Shown here: piece after piece, positions 19,402 to 27,742 of the stretch
Position numbering within the stretch: position 1 is the stretch's first letter
Layout: each line of letters begins with the position of its first letter
DNA from: Algoriphagus sp. AK58
GTDB taxonomy: Bacteria; Bacteroidota; Bacteroidia; Cytophagales; Cyclobacteriaceae
NCBI RefSeq assembly: GCF_014324365.1
Contig: NZ_QEIG01000003.1
Span: 124,001-188,000, forward strand
Reading direction: 5' to 3'
DNA length: 64,000 nt
The notes under the pieces: model-generated
Databases searched by the model: none
Told to the model about the DNA's origin: nothing
What the model saw: only the letters and a program-made list of their open reading frames with translations
Translations under genes and position numbers: made by a program

Positions 19402-19977
19402 TTATAGCTTCTTCACCACCTGACATGGATTTCCAAAAGCCAATACATCATCCGGTAGGTCTTTGGTCACCACCGAACCCGCACCGATGGTCACATTATC
19501 TCCGATCGTGACACCGGGAAAAATGACCGAATTTCCTCCAATCCAAACATTATCACCTATGGTCACGGGTTTGGTGGAAGTATGATATCGTGTGCTTTCG
19601 CCCTCCTGATAGATTCGCTCGGAAGCTTTTAGCGGATGTGTTGCTGTATAAATCTGCACATAGGGAGCGATCAGTCCATTTTTTCCGATGGTGATTTTGT
19701 TGTCATCGAGGAACATGCAATTGGTGTTGACAAAAGTGTTTTCCCCAATTTCGATGTTGATTCCGTAGTCGCAGAAAAAGGGAGTTTCGATCCAGACACC
19801 TTTTCCCACCTTTCCCAAAAGTTGACTGATCAGCTCATTTCTCCTGTCCAAATCCCGGCTATCACAAGTATTGTAAGCTAAAATTAAGGCCCGAGCTCGA
19901 TGGTAAAGCTCGAGGAGTTCGGGATCACGGGAGTCGTAAGCCTCTCCGTCTAGCATTTTTTGGAGGTTGGTTTTCAT
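19402..19977 (-). CDS. sugar O-acetyltransferase, maltose/galactoside type
   Basis: The 191-residue protein has the N-terminal helical cap of the maltose O-acetyltransferase group (MLDGEAYDSRDPEL...RARAL) and a left-handed parallel beta helix with hexapeptide repeats (GENTFVNTNC, GDNVWIGGNSVIFPGVTIG, GAGSVVTKD). TATHP contains the catalytic His typical of LacA/Maa enzymes. It transfers acetyl from acetyl-CoA to a sugar hydroxyl. Its place next to the M28 peptidase gene gives no clue to the substrate. Confidence 0.9.
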   Translation of the reverse strand: MKTNLQKMLDGEAYDSRDPELLELYHRARALILAYNTCDSRDLDRRNELISQLLGKVGKGVWIETPFFCDYGINIEIGENTFVNTNCMFLDDNKITIGKNGLIAPYVQIYTATHPLKASERIYQEGESTRYHTSTKPVTIGDNVWIGGNSVIFPGVTIGDNVTIGAGSVVTKDLPDDVLAFGNPCQVVKKL

Positions 19978-20047
19978 CCGAAATTAGTTTCAATACTTAT
20001 GGCTTTATGGATTATCAACCTCTTGGATTTTTTTCTAAAAGGTTATT

Positions 20048-20434
20048 TCAGGAGATCAATTTGAAGTTCAAAAAGCTTTGCATCAATTTGAAATGCTTAT
20101 CAAAAGAATATAAAGTCAGGTTTTCTTCAATCACTTGTTGTAGAATGATCAAGTCAGGAATACCAACCTTGTTTATTCCATTTTTGAGATTAAGAATTTG
20201 ATATTGCCTTATCAAGTCCCAATCAATAGCAAATGGGATCTTTTCAATTGAAAACAAGCTTTCAATAGCTTCTGTCTTTCGTTGAAGCTTTAAGTTTGGA
20301 ATTAATTCGCATAAGATAATGTCGTTAGTGGAAACTATATCTTCTTCAAGAAACTGATCTAAATGAGTAGGCCTAGAGTTTTTGAAGAATTCGATCCAAA
20401 CGGAACTATCTACTAAAACCGGAGATCTGTTCAT
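20048..20434 (-). CDS. vapC: PIN-domain toxin VapC
   Basis: The 128-residue PIN ribonuclease keeps the acidic active-site residues: D9 (LVDSS), E43 (LCELIP), D94 (GIPDLI) and D112 (SFDKHF). It lies 1 nt after the antitoxin gene, the usual type II toxin-antitoxin arrangement. VapC toxins cleave RNA, often tRNA or rRNA, when freed from VapB. Local AT content is higher than in the adjoining ebo genes, which fits a mobile module. The pair sits between the acetyltransferase and the ebo cluster. Confidence 0.9.
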   Translation of the reverse strand: MNRSPVLVDSSVWIEFFKNSRPTHLDQFLEEDIVSTNDIILCELIPNLKLQRKTEAIESLFSIEKIPFAIDWDLIRQYQILNLKNGINKVGIPDLIILQQVIEENLTLYSFDKHFKLMQSFLNFKLIS

Positions 20435-20435
20435 T

Positions 20436-20630
20436 CTACTTTCTATCCCTTAAAACATCTAAATCAATATCCAGATCTATTGATCCTTTCATGTTGATTA
20501 GTCTTTTCCTCTTGTTTCTGGCGATTTTTTCCTCCAGAGCCAACTTTATAGCTTGGCTTTTGGTCGTTGAGCCGGTTATTTTCATTACCTCCTCGATCAG
20601 TTCTTCGGGAATTTCGATGGTTGTTCTCAT
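20436..20630 (-). CDS. vapB: ribbon-helix-helix antitoxin VapB
   Basis: The 64-residue protein starts MRTTIEIPEELIEEVM, a typical ribbon-helix-helix DNA-binding N-terminus, then TGSTTKSQAIKLAL and a charged C-terminal tail expected to wrap the toxin. It is directly upstream of vapC. Such antitoxins repress their own operon, so the operator should lie in the 192-bp gap before eboA. Confidence 0.88.
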   Translation of the reverse strand: MRTTIEIPEELIEEVMKITGSTTKSQAIKLALEEKIARNKRKRLINMKGSIDLDIDLDVLRDRK

Positions 20631-20822
20631 GGATTTATATGCAGAAATGCATCATTATTTATGTAAATCTAACCTCTTATTCAAAAATAAGGTTCTCCTC
20701 AGGGTAAATTCTTCATGATTTTAATCAGGATTGGCCTTTTCACCTTCCTTTTACCACATTTCCTTTGGCTTTTCTGAGGCTTTTGGATTTACTTTAACTC
20801 CGCTTCAAATCCGAAGAAAAAC

Positions 20823-21710
20823 ATGCAAACCCAAACTGACTTACTGGCTTTTTTTGAAAGCGTCTTGGCGTCACGAGCGGAGACCAAAGCGCTTGATTGG
20901 CTAAGCTCCCAAACCGAAAAAATCAATGCTGACGCATCGACCACCAAGTTTTTCTTGGCGTTTTCCCAAGCTTCCCGGTTTTTTAAAAAGGACAATCTCA
21001 TTTTATCAGAGACCGAGAAAAAAACTACAGGTAGCTTGGTCTCAGGATTTGATCCCAGTCATTGGGATGTATTGCAAACTGCAAGAACGTATTTACTATT
21101 AAAATTTGCCCCGAGAAAAGAGGCTTGGCTGAAAGCAATTAACCAACTCTTTGAAACCGGCGACATGCACGAGCAGCAGGCGTTATATGCAGCCTTGCCT
21201 GTGATGCCTTATTCAGAAGACTTGCTTACTCGGGCGATTGACGGCTGCCGAACCAATATGACCCTGATCTTCGATGCGATTGCACTGAACAATCCGTATC
21301 CACCAGCTCATTTTCCCGAAGCCAATTGGAATCAATTGGTGCTGAAGTCCATCTTTATGCAGCGACCGATTTATAGGATTCAGCAATTGGACGAAAGGAG
21401 AAATCAGGCATTGGCGGAAATTGCTTCGGATTTTGCCCACGAACGTTGGGCTGCCGGTCGATCGGTCATGCCTGAATTGTGGCGTTTGGTGGTTCCTTTT
21501 CTCAACGAGCGTTTGCTGGAAGACTTGAAAAAAGTCGTCTTTTCAGAAGACCAATTGGAGGCTGAAGCCGGAGTCTTGGCCGCTTATCAATCGGACTTTG
21601 CACCAGCCAAAGACCTGCTCAAATCCTTCCCTGAAACCGTCTCTGCCATAGAATACGGAGAAATCTCATGGGAGAAAATCGGTAAGGATTTTCAGGACAA
21701 AAAAGCCTAA
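20823..21710 (+). CDS. eboA: EboA domain protein
   Basis: The 295-residue, mostly helical protein has no signal peptide or membrane segment. It matches what I know of EboA: RTYLLLKF, DMHEQQALYAALP, AIDGCRTNMTLIFDAIALNNPYP and a helical C-terminus. No catalytic motif is recognised and the EboA function is unknown. The call is strongly backed by five downstream genes in the eboB-F order. It is the first gene of the cluster, so the promoter probably lies in 20631-20822, which it shares with the divergent vapBC operon. Confidence 0.9.
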   Translation: MQTQTDLLAFFESVLASRAETKALDWLSSQTEKINADASTTKFFLAFSQASRFFKKDNLILSETEKKTTGSLVSGFDPSHWDVLQTARTYLLLKFAPRKEAWLKAINQLFETGDMHEQQALYAALPVMPYSEDLLTRAIDGCRTNMTLIFDAIALNNPYPPAHFPEANWNQLVLKSIFMQRPIYRIQQLDERRNQALAEIASDFAHERWAAGRSVMPELWRLVVPFLNERLLEDLKKVVFSEDQLEAEAGVLAAYQSDFAPAKDLLKSFPETVSAIEYGEISWEKIGKDFQDKKA

Positions 21711-21755
21711 ACAGGCCAAATTCGATTAATTTTAAAAAACTAATTCCACAAAGCC

Positions 21756-22673
21756 ATGAGCAAGGAAATGTATATCGATCCTCATATTCACCTCGTCTCC
21801 CGAACCACAGATGACTACGAAGCCATGCGAAAGGCCGGCATCGTCGCCACCATCGAGCCCGCCTTTTGGCTGGGTCAGCCGCGTACGGAAGTTGGATCCT
21901 TCAAAGACTACTTTTCCACTTTGGTCGGCTGGGAGCGGTTCCGCGCCAGTCAGTTCGGCATTGTGCACTATTGCACCATGGGATTGAATTCCAAGGAAGC
22001 CAACAATGTGCCTTTGGCTGAGCAGGTGATGGAATTACTTCCGCTCTATGCAGGTAAAGAAGGCGTGGTGGCAATCGGGGAGATCGGCTATGATGATCAA
22101 ACTGAAGCCGAAGATCGTTTTTACCGCCTTCAACTGGAACTGGCTAAAGATGTCAATCTTCCGGTATTGATCCACACTCCTCATCGAGATAAAAAGAAAG
22201 GAACAACCCGCTCTATGGACGTGGCCGAAGAGCATGGCATGGACCCAGGATGGGTGGTCGTCGATCACAACAATGAGGAGACGGTAAAAGAAGTGTTGGA
22301 TCGAGGATTTTGGGCAGCATTTACTATTTATCCACATACCAAAATGGGGTCCGAGCGTATGGTCGAGATCGTCAAGCAATATGGACCCGAGCGAATCATC
22401 GTGAACTCAGCAGCGGATTGGGGAATTTCTGACCCGATCGCTGTGCCAAAGACAGCGGCCCTCATGCGCAAAATGGGAATTCCTGAAGAGCATGTGCGTC
22501 TGACTACTTATCAAAATGCTTTGACGGTATTCGGTCTCAGTGGACAAATGCATGAAGACGATTGGCTCAAAGCTCCGCCGATCGATCAGACCAAAAAATT
22601 GGGAGGAAATTCCGTACTTCGTGGAGGTCAGGTGCCTCGCGTAGAGGGTCCTGCCGATCGAGTAGAAAATTAA
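21756..22673 (+). CDS. eboB: EboB, TatD-like metal-dependent hydrolase
   Basis: The 305-residue TIM-barrel hydrolase has the TatD-type metal motifs DPHIHL near the N-terminus, GEIGYDD, LIHTPH, VVDHNNEE and NSAADWG. TatD relatives are nucleases or amidohydrolase-like hydrolases; the EboB substrate is not known. It starts 45 bp after eboA and stops 3 bp before eboC, so the three genes should be one transcript. No export signal is seen. Confidence 0.92.
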   Translation: MSKEMYIDPHIHLVSRTTDDYEAMRKAGIVATIEPAFWLGQPRTEVGSFKDYFSTLVGWERFRASQFGIVHYCTMGLNSKEANNVPLAEQVMELLPLYAGKEGVVAIGEIGYDDQTEAEDRFYRLQLELAKDVNLPVLIHTPHRDKKKGTTRSMDVAEEHGMDPGWVVVDHNNEETVKEVLDRGFWAAFTIYPHTKMGSERMVEIVKQYGPERIIVNSAADWGISDPIAVPKTAALMRKMGIPEEHVRLTTYQNALTVFGLSGQMHEDDWLKAPPIDQTKKLGGNSVLRGGQVPRVEGPADRVEN

Positions 22674-22676
22674 TCC

Positions 22677-23591
22677 ATGAAAAATACCAAGCTTTTCGCT
22701 TATCTACAGCTAACCCGCCCAGCCAATGTGATCACCGCGATCGCAGACATCTGGGCGGGTTTTGCCATTGCAGGCGCCTGGGATTATATGGCCACCAATT
22801 GGGTCTATGGAGACCAGCAATTTTGGTGGAATCTACTCTGGCTTTCATTGAGTACAATTGGTTTGTATGCAGGTGGAGTAGCCTTCAATGATGTCGCAGA
22901 TGCAGACTTGGATGCTATCGAGCGGCCTGAGCGCCCTATTCCGAGTGGAAGAGCCTCCAAAAAGGCTGCTTTTTGGATGTCTTCCTTACTTTTGGCTTTC
23001 GGAATTAGCTGTGCCTTTCAGGTCAATCAAGTCGCCGGAATCCTAGCCATTGCCATTGCAGCCTGTGCTGTGCTTTATGATTATTGGGGCAAGCATCAGC
23101 GGATCCTCGGTCCAATCAATATGGGGCTTTGTCGCTCCGGTAATTTATTGCTGGGCGTCAGTGTGGCTCCGGAAGTGTTGGAAAAAATCTGGCCCATCGG
23201 TCTTTTGCCCTTGATCTATGTAGCTGCTATTACCATGATCAGTCGGGGAGAAGTACATGGCAAAAACCGAAAAGCGCTTTTTGCGGGAGGAGCTATGTAT
23301 GCATCCATTTTCTTGGCGATTTTTGGCTTGGCCTATCTGGAGAGTCCGGGATACCTGCAAGTGATTCCTTTTTTAGCTTTGCTGGGCTATATGATCTTTC
23401 CTCCTTTGGCAAAAGCCATCCGAACTCAAGAACCCAAATTCATCGGCAAATCGGTGAAAGCAGCGGTGATTTCACTCATCATTGTCAATGCTTCTTTGGC
23501 TTCGGCCTTTTCGGGATGGCCCATTGGAATCATCGTTTTGCTGCTTCTTCCCATTTCCCTTTGGTTAGCCAAAAAATTTGCTGTAACCTAG
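22677..23591 (+). CDS. eboC: EboC, UbiA-family prenyltransferase
   Basis: The 304-residue membrane protein has about eight or nine hydrophobic segments. The first Asp-rich motif NDxxDxxxD is present (N71, D72, D75, D79 in FNDVADADLD), and a second acidic segment DYWGKH follows. UbiA enzymes move a prenyl group from prenyl diphosphate onto an aromatic or polar acceptor in the inner membrane. In ebo clusters this is the member most likely to make a lipid-linked intermediate, though the acceptor is unknown. Confidence 0.92.
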   Translation: MKNTKLFAYLQLTRPANVITAIADIWAGFAIAGAWDYMATNWVYGDQQFWWNLLWLSLSTIGLYAGGVAFNDVADADLDAIERPERPIPSGRASKKAAFWMSSLLLAFGISCAFQVNQVAGILAIAIAACAVLYDYWGKHQRILGPINMGLCRSGNLLLGVSVAPEVLEKIWPIGLLPLIYVAAITMISRGEVHGKNRKALFAGGAMYASIFLAIFGLAYLESPGYLQVIPFLALLGYMIFPPLAKAIRTQEPKFIGKSVKAAVISLIIVNASLASAFSGWPIGIIVLLLLPISLWLAKKFAVT

Positions 23592-23716
23592 GCCTGATTT
23601 AAACCTATTTCTTTCACAAATTGTCTTGAAACTGAAGTATGCATTAGAATTCGTAGTAGATTTTCTGGTGCATATCCTGGTTGACAGAAAACCCGAATAA
23701 CCTATTGCCTTAAGCC

Positions 23717-24871
23717 ATGAATACGATTCTCGAACAGTCCTTTTCGGTTCCTTTCCGTTACCCGGTAGCCTTTACCGAGAATCTATTTGATCCACAAAAT
23801 CAAATCCTAGCCAATGTCCTTCGTGGCGAGCGCGTGCCCAAAGTACTCTTTGTCATCGACAGCGGAGTGGCCGACACTCATCCCCATTTGATCGCAGAGG
23901 TGAAAAACTATGCTTTGGCACATGCAGATGTATTCACCTTAGCCTCCGAACCAATGATTGCAATCGGGGGGGAGGCCTGCAAAAATGAGGAATCCGAATA
24001 CCAAAAGATCGTAGAAGCGACGCATCTCTATGGGATCGACCGTCATTCCTACATTGCAGCCATCGGTGGCGGTGCAGTACTGGATATGGTGGGCTTTGCA
24101 GCGGCTATTTCCCATCGGGGCATTCGTCTGATTCGGATTCCGACCACCGTTTTGTCGCAAAATGACTCCGCTGTAGGTGTCAAAAACAGTGTCAACGCCT
24201 TTGGTAAAAAGAATTACCTCGGCACGTTTGTTCCGCCGGTAGCGGTATTGAATGATTTCAATTTCCTCAAAACCCTCGATGACCGTGACTGGAGAGCAGG
24301 AATTTCCGAAGCCATCAAAGTGGCTTTGATCAAAGATTTGAGCTTTTTCGAGTGGTTGGAAAATGCGGGAGAAGCCCTTGCCCGCAGAGAGATGGAACCC
24401 ATGAAAGTCCATATCATTCGCTCTGCGAAAATGCACATGGACCATATCGCCGGCAAAGATCCTTTTGAATTTGGAAGCTCCCGACCCCTGGATTTCGGAC
24501 ATTGGGCCGCACATAAATTGGAAAAATTGAGTGACTTCCGCATCCGTCACGGGGAGGCTGTGGCCATCGGGATTGCCTTGGATTCTGCCTATTCCTATTT
24601 ACAGGGGAGAATCACAGAGTCGGATTTCAACCGGATCATTCAACTGATGCATACCCTGGGTTTTGAGCTTTTTGCGCCAGAACTTCAGGGAGAAAATCTG
24701 ATTAAAGGGTTAAAGGAATTCCAGGAACACTTAGGCGGTCAGTTGACCATCATGCTCTTGGAAAAGTTGGGCAAAGGCGTGGAAGTCCATGAAATGGATC
24801 ACGACTTGATCTTTAAATCTGTGGAAATTCTCCGTAGGTTAGAGAAAAAGTCTGCCGTTCACGCATCTTGA
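23717..24871 (+). CDS. eboD: EboD, 3-dehydroquinate synthase-like sugar phosphate cyclase
   Basis: The 384-residue protein belongs to the sugar phosphate cyclase superfamily: GGGAVLDMVGFAA (NAD binding), RIPTTVLSQNDSAVGVKN, GISEAIKVALI, DFGHWAAHKLE and RHGEAVAIG. The metal-binding Glu and two His of dehydroquinate synthase are retained, so it should be an active cyclase. The context and the changed substrate region indicate EboD and not AroB; the true substrate is unknown. It begins 125 bp after eboC, the largest early gap in the cluster. Confidence 0.9.
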   Translation: MNTILEQSFSVPFRYPVAFTENLFDPQNQILANVLRGERVPKVLFVIDSGVADTHPHLIAEVKNYALAHADVFTLASEPMIAIGGEACKNEESEYQKIVEATHLYGIDRHSYIAAIGGGAVLDMVGFAAAISHRGIRLIRIPTTVLSQNDSAVGVKNSVNAFGKKNYLGTFVPPVAVLNDFNFLKTLDDRDWRAGISEAIKVALIKDLSFFEWLENAGEALARREMEPMKVHIIRSAKMHMDHIAGKDPFEFGSSRPLDFGHWAAHKLEKLSDFRIRHGEAVAIGIALDSAYSYLQGRITESDFNRIIQLMHTLGFELFAPELQGENLIKGLKEFQEHLGGQLTIMLLEKLGKGVEVHEMDHDLIFKSVEILRRLEKKSAVHAS

Positions 24872-24885
24872 TTTTTTCCCAGCCT

Positions 24886-26097
24886 ATGAAAATCCATGAC
24901 TTTCACCTAAGCTATTGTAGCAATATCCATCCCGGAGAAACATGGGATGCGACCTTCGAAAACCTCAAGATCTATATTCCTGAGGTCAAAAATCGCCTCA
25001 AACATAAAGGCCCTTTTGGCATCGGGCTTCGGCTTTCCCACGAGGCTTCCTTGATTTTGCAGCGTCCGGAGCGGATGCGGGAGTTTCAGGACTGGCTGAA
25101 AAAGGCCAATGCCTATGTGTTTACCCTAAATTGCTTTCCGTATGGAGGCTTTCACCGAACCAAAGTGAAAGAAAATGTCCACACGCCGGATTGGACTACC
25201 GCGGAAAGAAAGGATTACACGATTCGGAGTTTTCGGATTTTAGCCCAACTCCTTCCCGAGGGAATGGAGGGAGGTATTTCCACCTCCCCGCTTTCCTACC
25301 GGCATTGGTTTTCTTCCGAAAAGAAAAAGAATGAAGCGATCCAAAAATCTACGGATCACCTGATCGAGGTAGTGGAGGAGTTGGTGAAAATCCATCAGGA
25401 AACCGGCAAGCTCCTGCATTTAGACATTGAGCCCGAACCGGATGGGATTTTGGAGAATTCGGACGAACTGATCAGTTACTTTCAGAAGTGGTTGTTGCCT
25501 TGTGGGAAAACAGCCTTGTCTGAAAAGCTAAAAATTTCCTCAGAAGAGGCGGAAAAGCTGATCAAAACCCATATTCAGGCTTGCTATGATGTATGTCACT
25601 TTGCAATTGTGTATGAAAATCCGGCCGATACTTTCCAGAAATTGGAATCCGCAGGGATTCAAATCGGAAAGATTCAGATTTCGGCTGCACTGAAGGTGAT
25701 GATTCCGGAGTCCGCCGTGGAGCGGTTTACACTCAGCAAACGATTGGAAGAATTTGCCGAATCTACCTACCTGCATCAAGTCGTCGCTCGAAAAAAAGAC
25801 GGGCAGTTTGCCTCTTATCCCGACTTGCCTCAGGCCATCGAACACCTTGGTAAAACCAAAGATTTGGAATGGAGGATTCACTTCCATGTGCCCGTCTTTT
25901 TGGATAATTATGGCTCATTCCAGTCTACACAGAACGATATTTCGATTGTACTCAATCAAATTTTAACCAACCCAACCCTCACTAAACACTTGGAAGTCGA
26001 GACCTATACTTGGGAGGTTCTGCCCGAGGACACACACCTGACCCTAGGCGAGTCGATTGCCAGGGAGCTCAGCTGGGTGATCGAAGAATTGGGTTAG
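24886..26097 (+). CDS. eboE: EboE, xylose isomerase-like TIM barrel protein
   Basis: The 403-residue protein shows the sugar phosphate isomerase/epimerase barrel pattern: FTLNCFPYGGFH, HLDIEPEPDG (probable metal Glu), CYDVCHFAI, KIQISAALK and RIHFHVPVF. This is the usual EboE arrangement. I chose the ATG at 24886 (MKIHDFHL), which follows the eboD stop by 14 nt; an in-frame TTG at 24868 would overlap eboD. Substrate unknown; it may act on the product of EboD. Confidence 0.88.
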   Translation: MKIHDFHLSYCSNIHPGETWDATFENLKIYIPEVKNRLKHKGPFGIGLRLSHEASLILQRPERMREFQDWLKKANAYVFTLNCFPYGGFHRTKVKENVHTPDWTTAERKDYTIRSFRILAQLLPEGMEGGISTSPLSYRHWFSSEKKKNEAIQKSTDHLIEVVEELVKIHQETGKLLHLDIEPEPDGILENSDELISYFQKWLLPCGKTALSEKLKISSEEAEKLIKTHIQACYDVCHFAIVYENPADTFQKLESAGIQIGKIQISAALKVMIPESAVERFTLSKRLEEFAESTYLHQVVARKKDGQFASYPDLPQAIEHLGKTKDLEWRIHFHVPVFLDNYGSFQSTQNDISIVLNQILTNPTLTKHLEVETYTWEVLPEDTHLTLGESIARELSWVIEELG

Positions 26098-26126
26098 GAA
26101 TAAATGATCGTGTAATTACGATTTTT

Positions 26127-26228
26127 GATTTACGATTTACGAGGGAGAGAGTAGTTTTAGGCTTTTTCTCAGGATTTAACCTTTTTGAGAACAAGGTTTG
26201 AAGTTCGATTATAGGTCGTAAATCGTAA
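26127..26228. repeat. nested inverted repeat between eboE and eboF
   Basis: GATTTACGATTTACGA at 26127-26142 faces TCGTAAATCGTAA at 26216-26228, with further TTACGATT/AATTCGTAAATC units outside. Inside lies a smaller hairpin, AACCTT/AAGGTT, at 26178-26198. It fills most of the 202-bp eboE-eboF gap. It resembles a Bacteroidota intergenic repeat and might weaken or process the mRNA ahead of eboF. Confidence 0.6.
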
Positions 26229-26299
26229 TTCTGAATTCGTAAATCTGTTCCTTAACATTAGCATAATTGGGTTCAGCCCGTTGATTTGAGAGTTTAACC

Positions 26300-27670
26300 A
26301 TGAAGAAGACCGTAGTCCTAGATATTGTTGCTTTGTCTCCCCGAGTAATCGGAGAGCACACGCCTTTTTTGAAAAAATGGATCGCCTCCAAAAAGCAAGC
26401 CGTGGTCGAACCCGTACTTCCTGCAGTGACTTGCTCGGCTCAATCCGTGTATCTGACCGGAAAGTGGCCGACCGAAAATGGTATCGTGGGCAATGGCTGG
26501 TACTTTCAGGATGAGTGCGAGATCAAGTTTTGGCGGCAGTCCAACAAGCTCGTACAGGCCGAAAAAGTGTGGGAAGTCCTCCGGAAAGAGAATCCTGGGT
26601 TCACCGTAGCCAACATGTTCTGGTGGTACAATATGTACTCTTCCGCTGACTATGCCGTGACTCCGCGACCGCTGTATCCTGCAGATGGGCGCAAATTGCC
26701 CGATTGCCATAGCCAACCCATGGAGCTGCGAGACCGGCTTCAGGCCGAGTTGGGCCAGTTTCCGCTCTTCACTTTTTGGGGACCGAATACCACCATCGAA
26801 TCCAGCAAGTGGATCGCCGAGGCAGCCAAAAAAGTGGAGGAATGGTACAATCCCACGCTCAATCTGATCTACATTCCGCATTTGGATTACAACCTGCAGA
26901 AGTACGGCATTGACTTTTCCAAAATCTCCAAGGATCTCCGTGAGGTGGATGACTTAGCCAAGGACCTGATCACCTTTTTTGAAAATCGGGGTGCTGAGGT
27001 CCTGCTACTTTCTGAATATGGCATTACGAGTGTGAGTAAGCCGATTCACCTCAACCGGATTTTCCGGGAAAAAGGCTGGATTCAGGTAAAGAATGAGTTG
27101 GGCAGGGAGACCCTCGATGCCGGCACATCGGCGGTATTTGCGGTAGCGGATCATCAAGTCGCCCATGTCCATGTCAACGATCACTCCAAACTTGCCGAGG
27201 TCAAAGCACTGCTGGAAAAGACTCCCGGTGTGGAAAAAGTGCTGGATGCCCAAGGCAAAAAAGATTTCCACATCGATCACGCCCGCTCGGGAGACTTGGT
27301 CGTGATCGCCGATGCGGAATCGTGGTTTACCTACTATTTCTGGCTGGACGATGCCAAAGCGCCTGACTATGCGCGCTGCGTGGATATCCATCGCAAACCC
27401 GGGTACGATCCGGTCGAGCTGGTTCTCGATCCCGCAATCAAAATCCCAATTCTGAAAATCGGCTCCAAGGTGCTTAAGAAAAAGCTTGGGTTCCGCTACC
27501 TGATGGATGTGATTCCTTTGGATGCGACTTTGGTGAAGGGAGCTCACGGGCGAATTCCCGAGTCTGACTTGGACAAGCCGCTTTTGGTCGCCGATTCCGG
27601 CATTCTTGACGCGGACCGAATCCAACCCACGGCTGTCTTTGACCTGATCATCAAAGCAGTAAATCGTTAA
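26300..27670 (+). CDS. eboF: EboF, alkaline phosphatase-superfamily protein
   Basis: The 456-residue protein belongs to the nucleotide pyrophosphatase/phosphodiesterase group: D8 (VVLDIVALS), probable nucleophile T44 (LPAVTCSAQ), IPHLDYNLQ and KGAHGR near the end. At the position where most relatives read S/T-D-H-G, it reads LSEYGI (E239, Y240), so two usual metal ligands differ; this may be normal for the EboF subgroup. It is the last member of the ebo cluster, separated from eboE by a repeat-filled gap. No signal peptide is seen, so it is probably cytoplasmic. Confidence 0.88.
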   Translation: MKKTVVLDIVALSPRVIGEHTPFLKKWIASKKQAVVEPVLPAVTCSAQSVYLTGKWPTENGIVGNGWYFQDECEIKFWRQSNKLVQAEKVWEVLRKENPGFTVANMFWWYNMYSSADYAVTPRPLYPADGRKLPDCHSQPMELRDRLQAELGQFPLFTFWGPNTTIESSKWIAEAAKKVEEWYNPTLNLIYIPHLDYNLQKYGIDFSKISKDLREVDDLAKDLITFFENRGAEVLLLSEYGITSVSKPIHLNRIFREKGWIQVKNELGRETLDAGTSAVFAVADHQVAHVHVNDHSKLAEVKALLEKTPGVEKVLDAQGKKDFHIDHARSGDLVVIADAESWFTYYFWLDDAKAPDYARCVDIHRKPGYDPVELVLDPAIKIPILKIGSKVLKKKLGFRYLMDVIPLDATLVKGAHGRIPESDLDKPLLVADSGILDADRIQPTAVFDLIIKAVNR

Positions 27671-27742
27671 GATTCGTAAAAATCCGAGTCAATTCTTTGA
27701 TCTTAGTTTATTCTCGCTTTCTTAGTAGAAAAATTATTTTCT

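Noticed and set aside
23939..24550. 203-codon open frame on the minus strand inside eboD
   Set aside because: It is antisense to a well-conserved gene, has no domain and its composition follows the codon use of eboD.
27005..27625. 206-codon open frame on the minus strand inside eboF
   Set aside because: It is a shadow of eboF with no recognisable motif or start context. The same holds for the 187-codon frame at 26318-26881.
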